This document shows positions 27,513 through 37,800 of a stretch of 64,000 bases of DNA, piece after piece. The notes beneath the pieces are model-generated. The model did not search any database. It was not told the origin of the DNA and was given only the letters and a program-made list of their open reading frames with translations. Position 1 is the stretch's first letter. The number at the start of each line of letters is the position of its first letter. Both the position numbers and the translations under genes were made by a program. Source of the stretch: Oryza sativa Japonica Group (Eukaryota; Streptophyta; Magnoliopsida; Poales; Poaceae); NCBI RefSeq assembly GCF_034140825.1, contig NC_089035.1, positions 3,059,001 through 3,123,000 on the forward strand, written 5' to 3'.

Positions 27513-27832
27513 ATCACTTGGGAAATGATTTTAGGACGGTAGCCGGTAGGTGCTTGGAAGGTACTTGGAAGTCCTTTTCGAGTACATTAGTATCTTCCTC
27601 TTCTTCTCGTGCTGTAGACCTGCAGTAATGTTACTGTCGTCTTCTTTCTGAAGTTTAAAGTTGAGTTTCTGAATTAAGTAACTGCAGTAATTGGTTATCA
27701 TAGTCGTCCGGAAATCACTCTTAACTCGTTAATGGTCTCTCTTGAGTCTCCCCATCGACCAAGGTGACCGACTAATGGAGATCTACCAGGTCAGCAACAG
27801 TCGATTTTGAAATAGTCAATCATCGAAGTCAT

Positions 27833-28411
27833 CTTGAATGCTCAATAAGCAAGAAATTACAAGTCGATGCATTGAAAATACAAGGAAATAGGCTGCCTTA
27901 TTAGCCCTTGGAACAGCTTTGAATTATGAAGAAATTTAAAGGGCATATGCGCGCACTCACCTTGCAACTTCCACCAACCTAACCAATTAGCCCACTTCTG
28001 CGCATCCAAGCATAGATCATATGTTGTCTGGCCTTTCCTCGCATCAGCTGGTTAGCATCATCATGTAATGTAAACTAAACATAATAAAGAACAAGGAGTA
28101 CCAAGATGATAGAACCCTGCAAAAACAAAGCCTCTATCAACTCTGCAATATGCCATCATCACCGACCGTCCGACGCTGTCCCAATTTTCACTTGCTATTA
28201 CTGTTTCCAGATCTCTATGAACTGCCCCAATTTTCACTTGCTATTACTGTATCAGATCTCTATTTTTTTTTAACGAAATGTATCAGATCTCTATGAGATG
28301 CAGCTTGGACAGCTGTATCAGTGTTCTGTGCTCTCTGCCTTCGCAGCAGTCATCACGTTTCTACTATGTTCTATGTATATGCTACGACAGTTTCACCGTC
28401 ATCTCTTTTCT
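27833..28411. other. spacer downstream of the Alfin-like gene
   Basis: Presumed 3' UTR and flank of the Alfin-like gene. A 35-40 bp phrase (ccccaattttcacttgctattactgt ... cagatctctat) occurs twice near 28170-28300. I looked on the minus strand for PHD-finger coding sequence (CxxCG, WICCD type) and found none. Confidence 0.5.
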
Positions 28412-31400
28412 TCAGTAAAGTTTCAAAAATTTCTTCTTATCTCTTTTTCTGAGATAAAGTTCACCGTCATCTCTTTTCTTCAGGAGAATTTCACCGTCAA
28501 CTGCTTCTTGTGCTTTGGCCTCGGCAATATTTTCTACCTGCGTATCACCGGACTGCTGAGCTGAAGAACAAAATTTTATTTTAGAAAGGTAGCTGAAGAA
28601 CATATTCAACACAGGGGAAGGACTGTAATGTATACATTCAACTTTACCTGTGGAGAGGGCGTGTCTTTGGCACCATTGTCCATACCGGATTGCTCATCAG
28701 ATTGTTCCACACCGAAGACAACTTCGTATACAGTTGGCAAATCATTGATCATGTTAAACAAACGCACCCTGTTGAAAGTGAAAGTGAAAACAATAAGTAT
28801 CAGCACCATATGCTACATCGCATAAAGAGCAATTCAACTACACCGACACAAATTCTTGGGCTTGCAATTGTCGAAAGAGCCCGCAAAAAACAAGCCTCAA
28901 GGGTCACCTACCTTAAAGAAGGTGATGCAAACACTAAATTTTTCCATATTAAAATGAATGCAAGAAGGAGGAAAATTTTCATCCAGAGACTTAGGACTGG
29001 AAACACCTGGAAATTCAAGCATGAGGAAAAAGCAGTTATCATCAAAGAACACTTCGAAGCCTTCCTAGCGCGCCCGGCCCCGAGACTAGTAGACTACGAT
29101 TGGGATGCACTGCAGCTGCCATCCTTTGACTGCACGACAATCAGCGGGCCCATCACCGAAGAGGAGGTTTTTGCGGCCTTAAAGCAGCTACCGGGAGACA
29201 AAGCGCCAGGCCCAGATGGTTTCACAGGAGCCTTTTACAAAGCCTGTTGGGGGACGATCAAAGAAGATATCATGCAGGTGATTCGCTCCTTTGACCAGTT
29301 ACGGAGCAACAATCTGCAAATCCTGAACACTGCTAACGTGGTGCTAATTCCAAAAAAGGAAGGGGCTGAAGGGATAGGCGACTTCAGGCCAATCAGCCTC
29401 ATTCATGGTATCGAAAAGTTGATCTCCAAAGTTCTTGCTCTCCGCTTGCAACCCCACATGGGAGCCCTGATCAGTCAGGCCCAGAGTGCTTTCATTAAGA
29501 GGAGAAGCATTCATGATAACTTCATGTATGTTCACAATCTGGCAAGGAAATTTCACCAAACAAGAACGCCGACTCTTTTGCTCAAGCTAGACATTTCCAA
29601 GGCTTTCGATTCCGTTAGGTGGGACTACCTCATTGACCTCCTACAAAGGAAAGGGTTCACCTCTAAATGGACCAACTGGATCACAAATCTCCTAGTCTCT
29701 TCAACAACAAGGGTTCTACTAAACGGTTGCCCAGGAGTGCCCATAAAGCATGGTAGAGGTCTCAGGCAAGGAGATCCTCTATCCCCCTTACTTTTTATTC
29801 TGGCTATTGACCCTCTTCATCACCTTCTGGAGAAAGCAACAGATCTCGGGCTTCTTACCGCCCTACGAGGCAGAGCACCAAGGTTCAGAACCTCTCTTTA
29901 CGCTGATGACGCGGCCATCTTTGTAAACCCGAGTGTCCAAGACATGATGAACCTAACGGAAATTCTACGAGCCTTTGGTGGAGTTTCGGGCCTTCAAACA
30001 AACATGAGCAAAAGTCAGATTGCCCCCATTCGTTGTGATAACATGGATCTTGCCAGTATTACGCGCATCTTCCCGGCAGGACTAACAAATTTCCCGATGA
30101 AATACCTCGGACTACCCCTCGTGGTAGGAAGATTGAAAAAGGTGCACATACAGCCTCTGATAGACAAGTGTCGCTCGAGACTAGCACCTTGGCAAGGGAG
30201 GTTAATGTCAACAGCTGCCAGAGTTTGCCTAACAAAATTGGTCCTCACGGCGCAACCAATTTACCACTTAACGTCTCTAAAACTTCCTGATGGTACCTTG
30301 GAGGACATCGACAAGATCAGGAGAAAATTCCTCTGGGCAGGGGGCGAGACTATCTCTGGTGGCAAGTGTAAAGTAAACTGGAAAAGGGTCTGTAGGCCAA
30401 AAGACCTAGGTGGACTAGGTGTAATGGACCTACAGCGTTTTGCGGCCGCTCTGCGGTTAAGGTGGCTTTGGAACGAATGGGCGGCACCAGACAAGCCATG
30501 GGTAGGGATGTCAGTGCCATGCAATCAACAAGATAAGGAACTCTTCTCGGCGGCAACAACCATAACAATCGGGAATGGCAAAACGGCGCGCTTCTGGGAT
30601 TCAAAATGGCTAGAAAATCAAACTCCCCGGAAAATTGCCCCCAACATTTTCTTAGCCTCAAAGCGTAAAAGCAGATCTGTGCATGACGCCATACAAGATA
30701 ACAACTGGATTCGCGATATCGATGTTCATCACATCACAGATGCGGACCATCTACGCCAGTACGTCCATCTATGGTCCATGATTAGAAGAATGGACCCCCT
30801 GAGCGAAGAACAAGATACCATCCGATGGAATCTAACGACAAATGGGCAATACTCGACAAGATCGGCGTATAGGCTACAGTTCATGGGAGCAACAAGATCC
30901 ATTTTCTACCAATCGATCTGGAAAGCGTGGGCACCGCCGAAATGCAAATTCTTCTCTTGGCTTGCTACCCAGAATAGGCTATGGACGGCTGACAGATTGG
31001 GGAAACGAGGCTGGCGAAATCAAAAGGTTTGCCCCCTCTGCCGCACAATCGACGAATCAGTGCTTCACCTTCTGGCCAAATGTAGAGTCACTAAGAGGAT
31101 TTGGGCAGAAATTCAGAGATGGACGCATACTGACCTCCAAATGGACAAATGGAATGACTGCCCCTCGATCGAACACTGGTGGAACCTCGTCGTCAAATCC
31201 CCCAACACCCCAAGAGCCCCTCTGCGAACTCTACTGATGCTAGTCACCTGGGAGATCTGGGGGGAGCGTAATGCAAGGATCTTTCGAAGCACAGCCTCAA
31301 CACCAGCCTCAATTCTTGCAAAGATCAAAGAGGAAGGCAGAGCTTGGGTCAAAGCCGGAGCGGCTAGGCTGCAGGAGTTCGGATTTTTGGGAGATATCAC

Positions 31401-33636
31401 CTAAAGAACTTCTCTCTTGTGGGCCGGTCTTCTCCGACTGGCCCTGTACATACTTTGTATAATTTTTTCCCTCTCTATTAATATATGAGGCAAAGCTTTT
31501 GTCCTCCTTTCAAAAAAAAAAAAAAACTACACCGACACAATGCCATATATCCACTATGCTCTGAAGTCTGTGCGTTGCTTTGCCATTAGCATGATCGAAT
31601 TGGTTTTTCTAAAAGAAAACATTAGCATCAGTGAGTAAAGATAATAGAGCAAACATTATGTGTCAATTCCCAACCCAGCATAGCAAGGCATAAGAAAGCT
31701 TAGTGGAAGTCGCACTCTTAGTGCAACAGAACTTAAAATTTCATGATGGCTGGGGTTAATATCGATATAAGATGATTAATTAACAACAAGAAGGAATAAA
31801 TAACACTTCACCCCCAAATTTCTAGTATGGTGATCCCACAAATTACATAGTAATTAATATTACTAAACGAGAAATCCTAACATAAAGTGTATTATGTCAT
31901 CAAATGTGTGCATGGCCATGGCAGTAGGCATACGCATTCACCCATACGTCAATGTGAGGAACAATAGAATAAGAGCGTTCACACCAATCATCAGTTTAAG
32001 AACAAACGGTCATAGTACATGTCAGGATGGGTTACACATGTTAAACTATTGTCCATGCCTCAACGTGCATATAAACTAGTAATTTATAGTTGCCAATATA
32101 TAGGTTTAAGAAGAATTTTATCTGATCAATATATCATGCACTTCGTGTAAATATAGAATATCATCAAACTGCACAGTTGGATCTTAAAGCAAATCAGCAT
32201 TGCAGATACTTAAGTGTGATTTAAGTTTCCAAGCAACCTATTGCCTTTCAGACTGGTTGATATGCACCTTCATTTTACAGCATGTTATACCCAGGTTTCC
32301 ACTTCAGAAGAAAAGAAATCACATCATGCCTTTTCTTCAGGGATTACCCATTGTTAATTAACAACTTATAAGCAGAACCAAGTAAGATATAACCAAAGCA
32401 TGTTCCCCAAAGACTACATGCAGCATATTGATCTTCTAGTATCTAGAAAAAGGGGATGCCCTTTAGTAAAGGTTGAGTATTCTGGCAAATGAAACATCAG
32501 AAGTTCAGAATCATCGATATCGTACTTAATCCTATCCAATAATCCAAACATTGTTTATCTGAGCACCAATACCCATATGAAGCAGTCCATCCTAAGAAAA
32601 CAACAACAGCCATGCCCTTCTCAATCTGATGTCAAAACAAAATCACTCACTAATTGCAGAGCTTACAGCGTTTACCTTCTCTGCCTGAAAATATGCATAC
32701 TATTCCTAGCAACATCATATGATTATAGATAGCCATGAGTCCATCTCCTTTTGATCAAACATTGGTATATATCAAAAACTTCAAAAACATTGGGAATTCT
32801 ACAGTGGAAAATTTCAAAAACTTCTCTGACGATATTGCCCTGGTACTATTCAACGTAAACTCAGCAATTGATCTATTTCAAAAACTTCTCTGACGATATT
32901 GCTCTGGTACTATTCAACGCAACGACAAACTCACCAATTGATCAAACATTCAAATCAACAACGGCAATAACATGGTGTGAGAGCGTGAGAGCAGCGAGGA
33001 ATCAGGGGCCGTGTACCTGTCGTCGCGATCTAGTCGGGCGCCGTGGAAGAAGGCGACGGCGAGGAGCCACGAATCGGAGAAGACGGAGAGGAGGGCGACC
33101 CAATCACTCCTGTACATCGTGTCGCGCGAGAAGTTGATGCCCAGCGCCGGCTCCGGCAGCTCCGGCGGCACCATCTCCGGCGGCGGCGCCACCTCCCACG
33201 TCCCGTCCGAGTTCCCATACAGGCACAAGCAGTCCAGATCTGCTCCGGCCAAACGCGAAAACAAATCACACCACCAATCCACGACGCGGGAGAGGGGAAT
33301 CGCGTCGAAATCGATCGAGAAGGGGCGATGCTGGTGCTCACTCACCTGGATTGCACAGCGCGGCGAACTTCTCGAGGTCTGCGCAACAAGACGCGCGGTT
33401 AGGCTCCGCTTCAAACTAGGGTTTCAGGTTTCGGGTTGGGGTTCGATCAAGCGAGGAGTTCACCGACCTTCGGTGAGGGCGCGGACGATGGCGGAGCGGC
33501 GGGCGCGGAAGTCGCTGAAGATGTCCTCGACGGAGCGCAGCGCGGTGACGCGGGAGCTGCGGCCGGAAGCGGCGTCCACGGTGGCGGAGGCGGCGGCGGC
33601 GGCGGCCGCTGCGAGGCCAAACTCCTCTCCGGCCAT
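28412..33636 (-). CDS. Alfin-like protein lacking the PHD finger
   Basis: Five exons on the minus strand: 33636-33468, 33378-33346, 33239-33017, 28768-28648 and 28555-28412 (690 nt, 229 aa). After an Ala-rich N-terminus comes the Alfin domain: SVEDIFSDFRARRSAIVRAL, DLEKFAALCNP, CLCLYGNSDGTWEVAPPPEM, VPPELPEPALGINFSRDTMY, SDSWLLAVAFFHGARLDRDD and VRLFNMINDLPTVYEVVFG. Family members (plant nuclear proteins) normally continue to a C-terminal PHD finger that reads H3K4me2/3. Here the last exon encodes a short charged tail (ILLKKRDDGELYLRKRDKKK) with small nucleotide repeats, then stops, and no PHD is present. Intron 3 is 4.2 kb because it holds a LINE. The gene may be a degenerate paralogue or encode a protein that only dimerises. 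The last exon's acceptor was chosen because the first AG gives an early stop. Confidence 0.75.
28852..31404 (+). CDS. LINE ORF2 fragment: reverse transcriptase and zf-RVT
   Basis: About 850 codons with no stop. The frame starts at the truncation point (ILGLAIVERARKKQASRVTY); the in-frame ATG at 28690 is host sequence. Seen in order: YLKEGDANTKFFH, DKAPGPDGF, LIPKKEG, DFRPISLIHG, KLDISKAFDSVRWDYL, GRGLRQGDPLSPLLFILA and SLYADDAAIF (the RT catalytic YADD). The C-terminal zf-RVT domain follows with WAPPKCKFFSWLATQNRLWT, CPLCRTIDESVLHLLAKC and TWEIWGERNARIF. It lacks the APE endonuclease, so it is not autonomous. No promoter is expected at the truncated 5' end. Confidence 0.9.
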   Translation: MLGLAIVERARKKQASRVTYLKEGDANTKFFHIKMNARRRKIFIQRLRTGNTWKFKHEEKAVIIKEHFEAFLARPAPRLVDYDWDALQLPSFDCTTISGPITEEEVFAALKQLPGDKAPGPDGFTGAFYKACWGTIKEDIMQVIRSFDQLRSNNLQILNTANVVLIPKKEGAEGIGDFRPISLIHGIEKLISKVLALRLQPHMGALISQAQSAFIKRRSIHDNFMYVHNLARKFHQTRTPTLLLKLDISKAFDSVRWDYLIDLLQRKGFTSKWTNWITNLLVSSTTRVLLNGCPGVPIKHGRGLRQGDPLSPLLFILAIDPLHHLLEKATDLGLLTALRGRAPRFRTSLYADDAAIFVNPSVQDMMNLTEILRAFGGVSGLQTNMSKSQIAPIRCDNMDLASITRIFPAGLTNFPMKYLGLPLVVGRLKKVHIQPLIDKCRSRLAPWQGRLMSTAARVCLTKLVLTAQPIYHLTSLKLPDGTLEDIDKIRRKFLWAGGETISGGKCKVNWKRVCRPKDLGGLGVMDLQRFAAALRLRWLWNEWAAPDKPWVGMSVPCNQQDKELFSAATTITIGNGKTARFWDSKWLENQTPRKIAPNIFLASKRKSRSVHDAIQDNNWIRDIDVHHITDADHLRQYVHLWSMIRRMDPLSEEQDTIRWNLTTNGQYSTRSAYRLQFMGATRSIFYQSIWKAWAPPKCKFFSWLATQNRLWTADRLGKRGWRNQKVCPLCRTIDESVLHLLAKCRVTKRIWAEIQRWTHTDLQMDKWNDCPSIEHWWNLVVKSPNTPRAPLRTLLMLVTWEIWGERNARIFRSTASTPASILAKIKEEGRAWVKAGAARLQEFGFLGDIT
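28852..31524 (+). mobile_element. 5'-truncated L1-type LINE in the Alfin-like intron
   Basis: It is flanked by a perfect 16-bp target duplication aactacaccgacacaa (28836-28851 and 31525-31540) and ends in a poly-A run (31512-31524) after a short 3' UTR. The body is 2.67 kb. The 5' part with ORF1 and the endonuclease of ORF2 is missing, as is usual after incomplete reverse transcription. It is inserted in antisense orientation to the host gene. The identical duplications and uninterrupted frame suggest a fairly recent insertion. Confidence 0.92.
31541..33016. other. intron 3 of the Alfin-like gene (host part) with a 64-bp tandem duplication
   Basis: Non-coding intron. The phrase ttcaaaaacttctctgacga...ggtactattcaacg occurs at about 32812 and again at 32876, a 64-bp head-to-tail duplication near the 5' end of the intron. 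Nothing else is recognised. Confidence 0.65.
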
Positions 33637-34445
33637 CGGCGAGCGGGCGAGGCAGTTGGGTGGCGACGTGGCGGTTGCAGATTGAAGTGGCCGTTGGCGA
33701 AGTGTGAAATGGAAGGGCGGGGAAGGAGGGAGAACGTGACAGATATAGTAGATGGGTAGGCCATACAGTTCCAGGCCCAAGGGAAGCGACGAGAGGACGA
33801 GACGCAACGCGAGGGGGAATTTCACATCTTCTATGGCCTGGCCCTATAAAATTTCCTGAGAATAGTTTGACACATAAAAGTTTCGAAAGAAATTTAACAT
33901 GGGGCTAAACTTCAAATGAATTTTTAGGGGAGAAAAGGCAATTCCTACGGAATGCTAAATTTTTTTGTGCGCTTGAAGTGAACCGAACTATTTCATCGAT
34001 ATATATCAAAATCATAAACTGGTCGATAGCGAGACATCGGTGATGACTTCGTTAATCTCAATATATACCATCAGTCGGTTAAGACATCGATAGTGACTTT
34101 ATCAATTTTAAAATATACCGATCTAGTCTGTTGAAAGTGCTCATAGAAATAAAATGTGCCGTTTACGTGCACTTGTTTATAGGAATGAGTACGCAGGTGC
34201 TGTACCTCGGAAACGCTTGTGTTTGTACTCTCTCTCAAAACAAAAATAAACTTATTATACTAACAAAACCAATTTTACCTGAATCACTAGGTGTTATTAC
34301 TGCAACAGAACTCAACACTGCAAAAGGTGCAGAAATGTGATCGCCTGTAAGGCTGTACCTTATTATGATGGATATTTATGTGCACCGTAGAAATTACAGT
34401 GGTTATCGTATATCAATTACTTGACAGAATTTGTTCATTTAATTA
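33637..34445. repeat. spacer with a dispersed repeat (34020-34250)
   Basis: After the Alfin-like 5' flank comes a diverged copy of a dispersed rice repeat. It shares gtcgatagcgag, gacttcgt.aat, cttgtgtttgtact and the general order with 46055-46215. An internal part (cgatagcgagacatcggtg / catcgatagtgacttta) is repeated. It is probably the 3' end of a LINE-type element, but this is not proved. Confidence 0.45.
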
Positions 34446-34592
34446 GGCCTGATTTAGTTCCCAATTTTTTCTTCAAACTTCTAATTTTTCCATCACATCA
34501 AAACTTTTCTACACATATAAACTTCTAACTTTTCCATCACATCGTTTCAATTTCAATGAAACTTCTAATTTTGACGTGAACTAAACACACCC
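34446..34592. mobile_element. Tourist-like MITE, 147 bp
   Basis: The ends ggcctgatttagttcccaat and gacgtgaactaaacacaccc form terminal inverted repeats of the form GG..TGTTTAGTTC. They are flanked on both sides by TTA (34443-34445, 34593-34595), the PIF/Harbinger signature. The internal phrase acttctaatttttccatcac is repeated. Confidence 0.8.
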
Positions 34593-34888
34593 TTAATTCA
34601 CTCGAACACAGTATGCATGTAAACTACAGTACAAGGTTGTTGAGTTCCTACATTTTGTTTGGCAAACAAAGAACAAAATGATATCTTTCTTTTGACACGG
34701 ATAACTTTAGTTTCCATTAACCAGTAGCTTCGGACAAGAGACCAAACTAGTTACAAACTCCGGGGCTTGGCTCCAATAACAAAATGATGACATCTTTCAC
34801 TACCATATATCCGAAACCAATCCCTGACGGTGAACCGATGCACATCTCAGTTGTGAATATTCCACAAACACCCTCCGTAGTCTTTAAT

Positions 34889-37800
34889 TTACAATCTTCC
34901 AGGCTTCAAATGCCTCTGCCTGGCCCTCTGCTCCTCCATGTCATTCATCCAATCAGAAAGCCGGTAAACACCTTTCCACAAAAGGTACAATCCAGCTACA
35001 ACGATTATGCACAGAAAAATAACCAGGAGAAATTTCAACGCAACAGCTTTGATTTCCTGCAATATATAAAGTTCATGTAAGGAACGCATGCTTAGCGAAC
35101 CCAAATAACAAACCAGCACATCAGTATCTAGCACACCTGGAATTTTGAGCTTTCAACACTTTCTTGGCCACGGTTACGCCTCTTCCTGCGCTTGGGCACA
35201 TTTTCAACTTCCACAGCAGGGGTCTACATGGAAATTACAGCCAATAAGCACAGAAGCAAAAATAACTACAAGAGCTGATTGTTTGCACAACAGTGTAACA
35301 ACTTATGAAGTTTGGTTCAGATGGTAAGGTCCAGTACCTTGATCTCCTGAATTTTCCGGAGATGCAACTCAGAATCTGCAGCTTTAACCTTTTTAACACA
35401 ATCTTCACCACAGGCAAGTAGGCCAACTGCATATTGATTTTTAGGTATTTGTTTTGGGTCACGACCAGACTGACGGTATTCCTTCAGAACATCTTGACAT
35501 ATCCACTCTTTTTTAAGGTTGTTGCATGCACAACGGACATTGACCTTAATGGATATCAGATAGGTAGAGGAACATGTATTAATACATATTTTCAAAAGTA
35601 TGTTGTGATTTTTTTTAGGTAAAGTGTAAGCAGCTCTGCCTTCATTAAGCAAGTTCTTCAAGAAAAACAGCAAAGTTCTTGTGATAGCGCACAAGGACAG
35701 AAAAGAGAAAGCCTAGTGCCTAATTACATTACATGAAAGAGGTAAAAACAACTATGGTATTCTGTGATTGATCTCGCTAAAAATATATATAGAACATAAG
35801 TGGACCATATCCCAAAGTTCCAAACCTTACTCCAGTTTCATCAAGTAAAAATTGTAGTATCGCTAAGCCACAGAACAGGTTGCTAATAATGTCATGCTAA
35901 TTATGTAATGTAAATATATGCCTACCAAGTGATATCATGCCAATTAGGTAACTCTAGTTTCACCAAGATACCTTTTTCATGCACTGATCAACTGATGGGC
36001 ACTGACCAGGGTGACATATTTCTGAGCACAGATGGGGACAATTCGGTAATTTTCTGCAAAAAGAACAGATGAAAGAAACTTACAAAATCAGCAATGGAAA
36101 ATGTTACCAACATTCAAAAAAGATGATAGGACCGAGGAAAAAAGTAACTGACCTATGACATGGGCCACCACAGGACCTTACTTTCTGCTGTTTTGTAGCA
36201 TTTAAGTTGTTATAATACATGCACTCAAAAGCGTGTACCATAGCACCACAATGACATGGTCTTTTAACAAGGGCTTTGCAAGGTGGACAATCGTTAAGAT
36301 GGCATGGCAAAGGGCAGGGATGTGAACATGGAGGCTCCCTGACCTGAAAGAAATGGTAAATACCAAATATGCTGCACCAAAGTTAAAAGATGTGGAACCA
36401 TGCACAAAATTTCACATTAAAAGTCTGTAAACAGAACTAAACCAAAGTTATTGCTAAGGACAATAAAGAACACTGACCCTTTGACAAGGCAGGTTACATT
36501 CTTCGCAAGGCTCAGCGAATGCACTTGCACTAGCAAGAGACAGTATAGCCGATTGATCTCCTTCAGGCTGACTCAATGGAATCTGTAACACATGGCAAGC
36601 CTTCGTACAATAATGATTGCCACAGTTGAGAGGGTTACCACATAAATTCTGACATGGAAACTGCCTCCTTTTGGAGCAAAGTATCTGCAGGGAGAAAGAA
36701 TTTGTATGCACTCAGGCACTCAGCAATCACGGAGCACACATATGAGTGTGGATGTGTGAGGAAGGGTGAAACTTACTGCACGTTCTTGGCCAAGATGATG
36801 TCCAAAGCATGGCACCAAAACAACTTCTTGGCATGGCGGGCATGGTGTTCCAGGTGTAGAGTCTATATGCTTTCCCTTTTTCCTTTTTATTGGTTTCAGT
36901 GTGAACTCAGGATTTGGAGGAGCAATGGGGCCATGACACCTGGCAGAGTGCGAGCGGATGGTTACATATCAGAAGGATATACTCCTGGGGCAAATTACCA
37001 ACACTGGCACATTCAGAAAATAGTCAAAATACAAACCTCAGCTTACACCTGTGGCCACAAGAAAGTTCTTCTCCGCAGATTAGTTTGCAAGGTGGGCAAG
37101 CTCCATAGTGGCACTTGTGGGGCTAAGAAGAAAATTCTGAGGATTAATTTATAGAAGAGAACCCCAAAATGCTCCAGGATAAATTTCTAAACACAAAATA
37201 GATGAGATTATCATTAATGATAAGGTTAAAGCAGAGATATGTAATTGTTTACCCGGCATTCAAGTTTGTGCCTGCAAAGGCGAGCTATATTGCATTTTTT
37301 TGAGCATTTGGGTGGCTTCTGATTCTTCTCAGTCCCACAGGGCACCTACATACAAAGTTGTGCATACGAATTTTGGACAAGAAGTCGAGTCACAAGGCAA
37401 GTTTTGTGTGGAAGGATCGGACAAGAATTAACTTTTTTAACAAAGTACATAAAATCATATGAAAACAATGGTACTCCTAATGCTAACTGAATATCTTTTT
37501 TTCCTGTAAACTTGCTGTTCAAGTGAAGTGCTGTGATCATCAAACATGGGATGCATAAGAAACAAACAACATATTTAGAGTGTACCGAATTCCACCTCAA
37601 AAAATGTTTGCCCACAGTTGCATGAAATGGTCTTCATCAAAGGACAAGGTGCACAAGCACCTCTGTTAAACAAAATGAAGAAAAATATTGTCACATATAT
37701 TAGCAGTTTGGATAAACAAGAATATTTATGATTCGGGACATTGAATTAGTCTTGAAATTTGGAATAAAAGAGAATAAAGTGCAAATGTCTGAGAGCAAAA

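Larger units (their letters stand above)
27081..27832 (+). repeat. segmental duplication, copy B
   Basis: Counterpart of 22396-23586: family X copy 3, gatgattttaggacggtag near 27521, ggttatcatagtcgtccgg near 27695, tggagatctaccaggtcagc near 27775 and cgattttgaaatagtcaatc near 27802. It lacks the Stowaway found in copy A and has its own MITE insertion at 27397-27512. Confidence 0.7.

Noticed and set aside
28690-28851. N-terminal 54 codons ahead of the LINE ORF2 frame
   Set aside because: They lie upstream of the LINE insertion point marked by the target duplication and overlap an exon of the Alfin-like gene on the other strand; in-frame only by chance.
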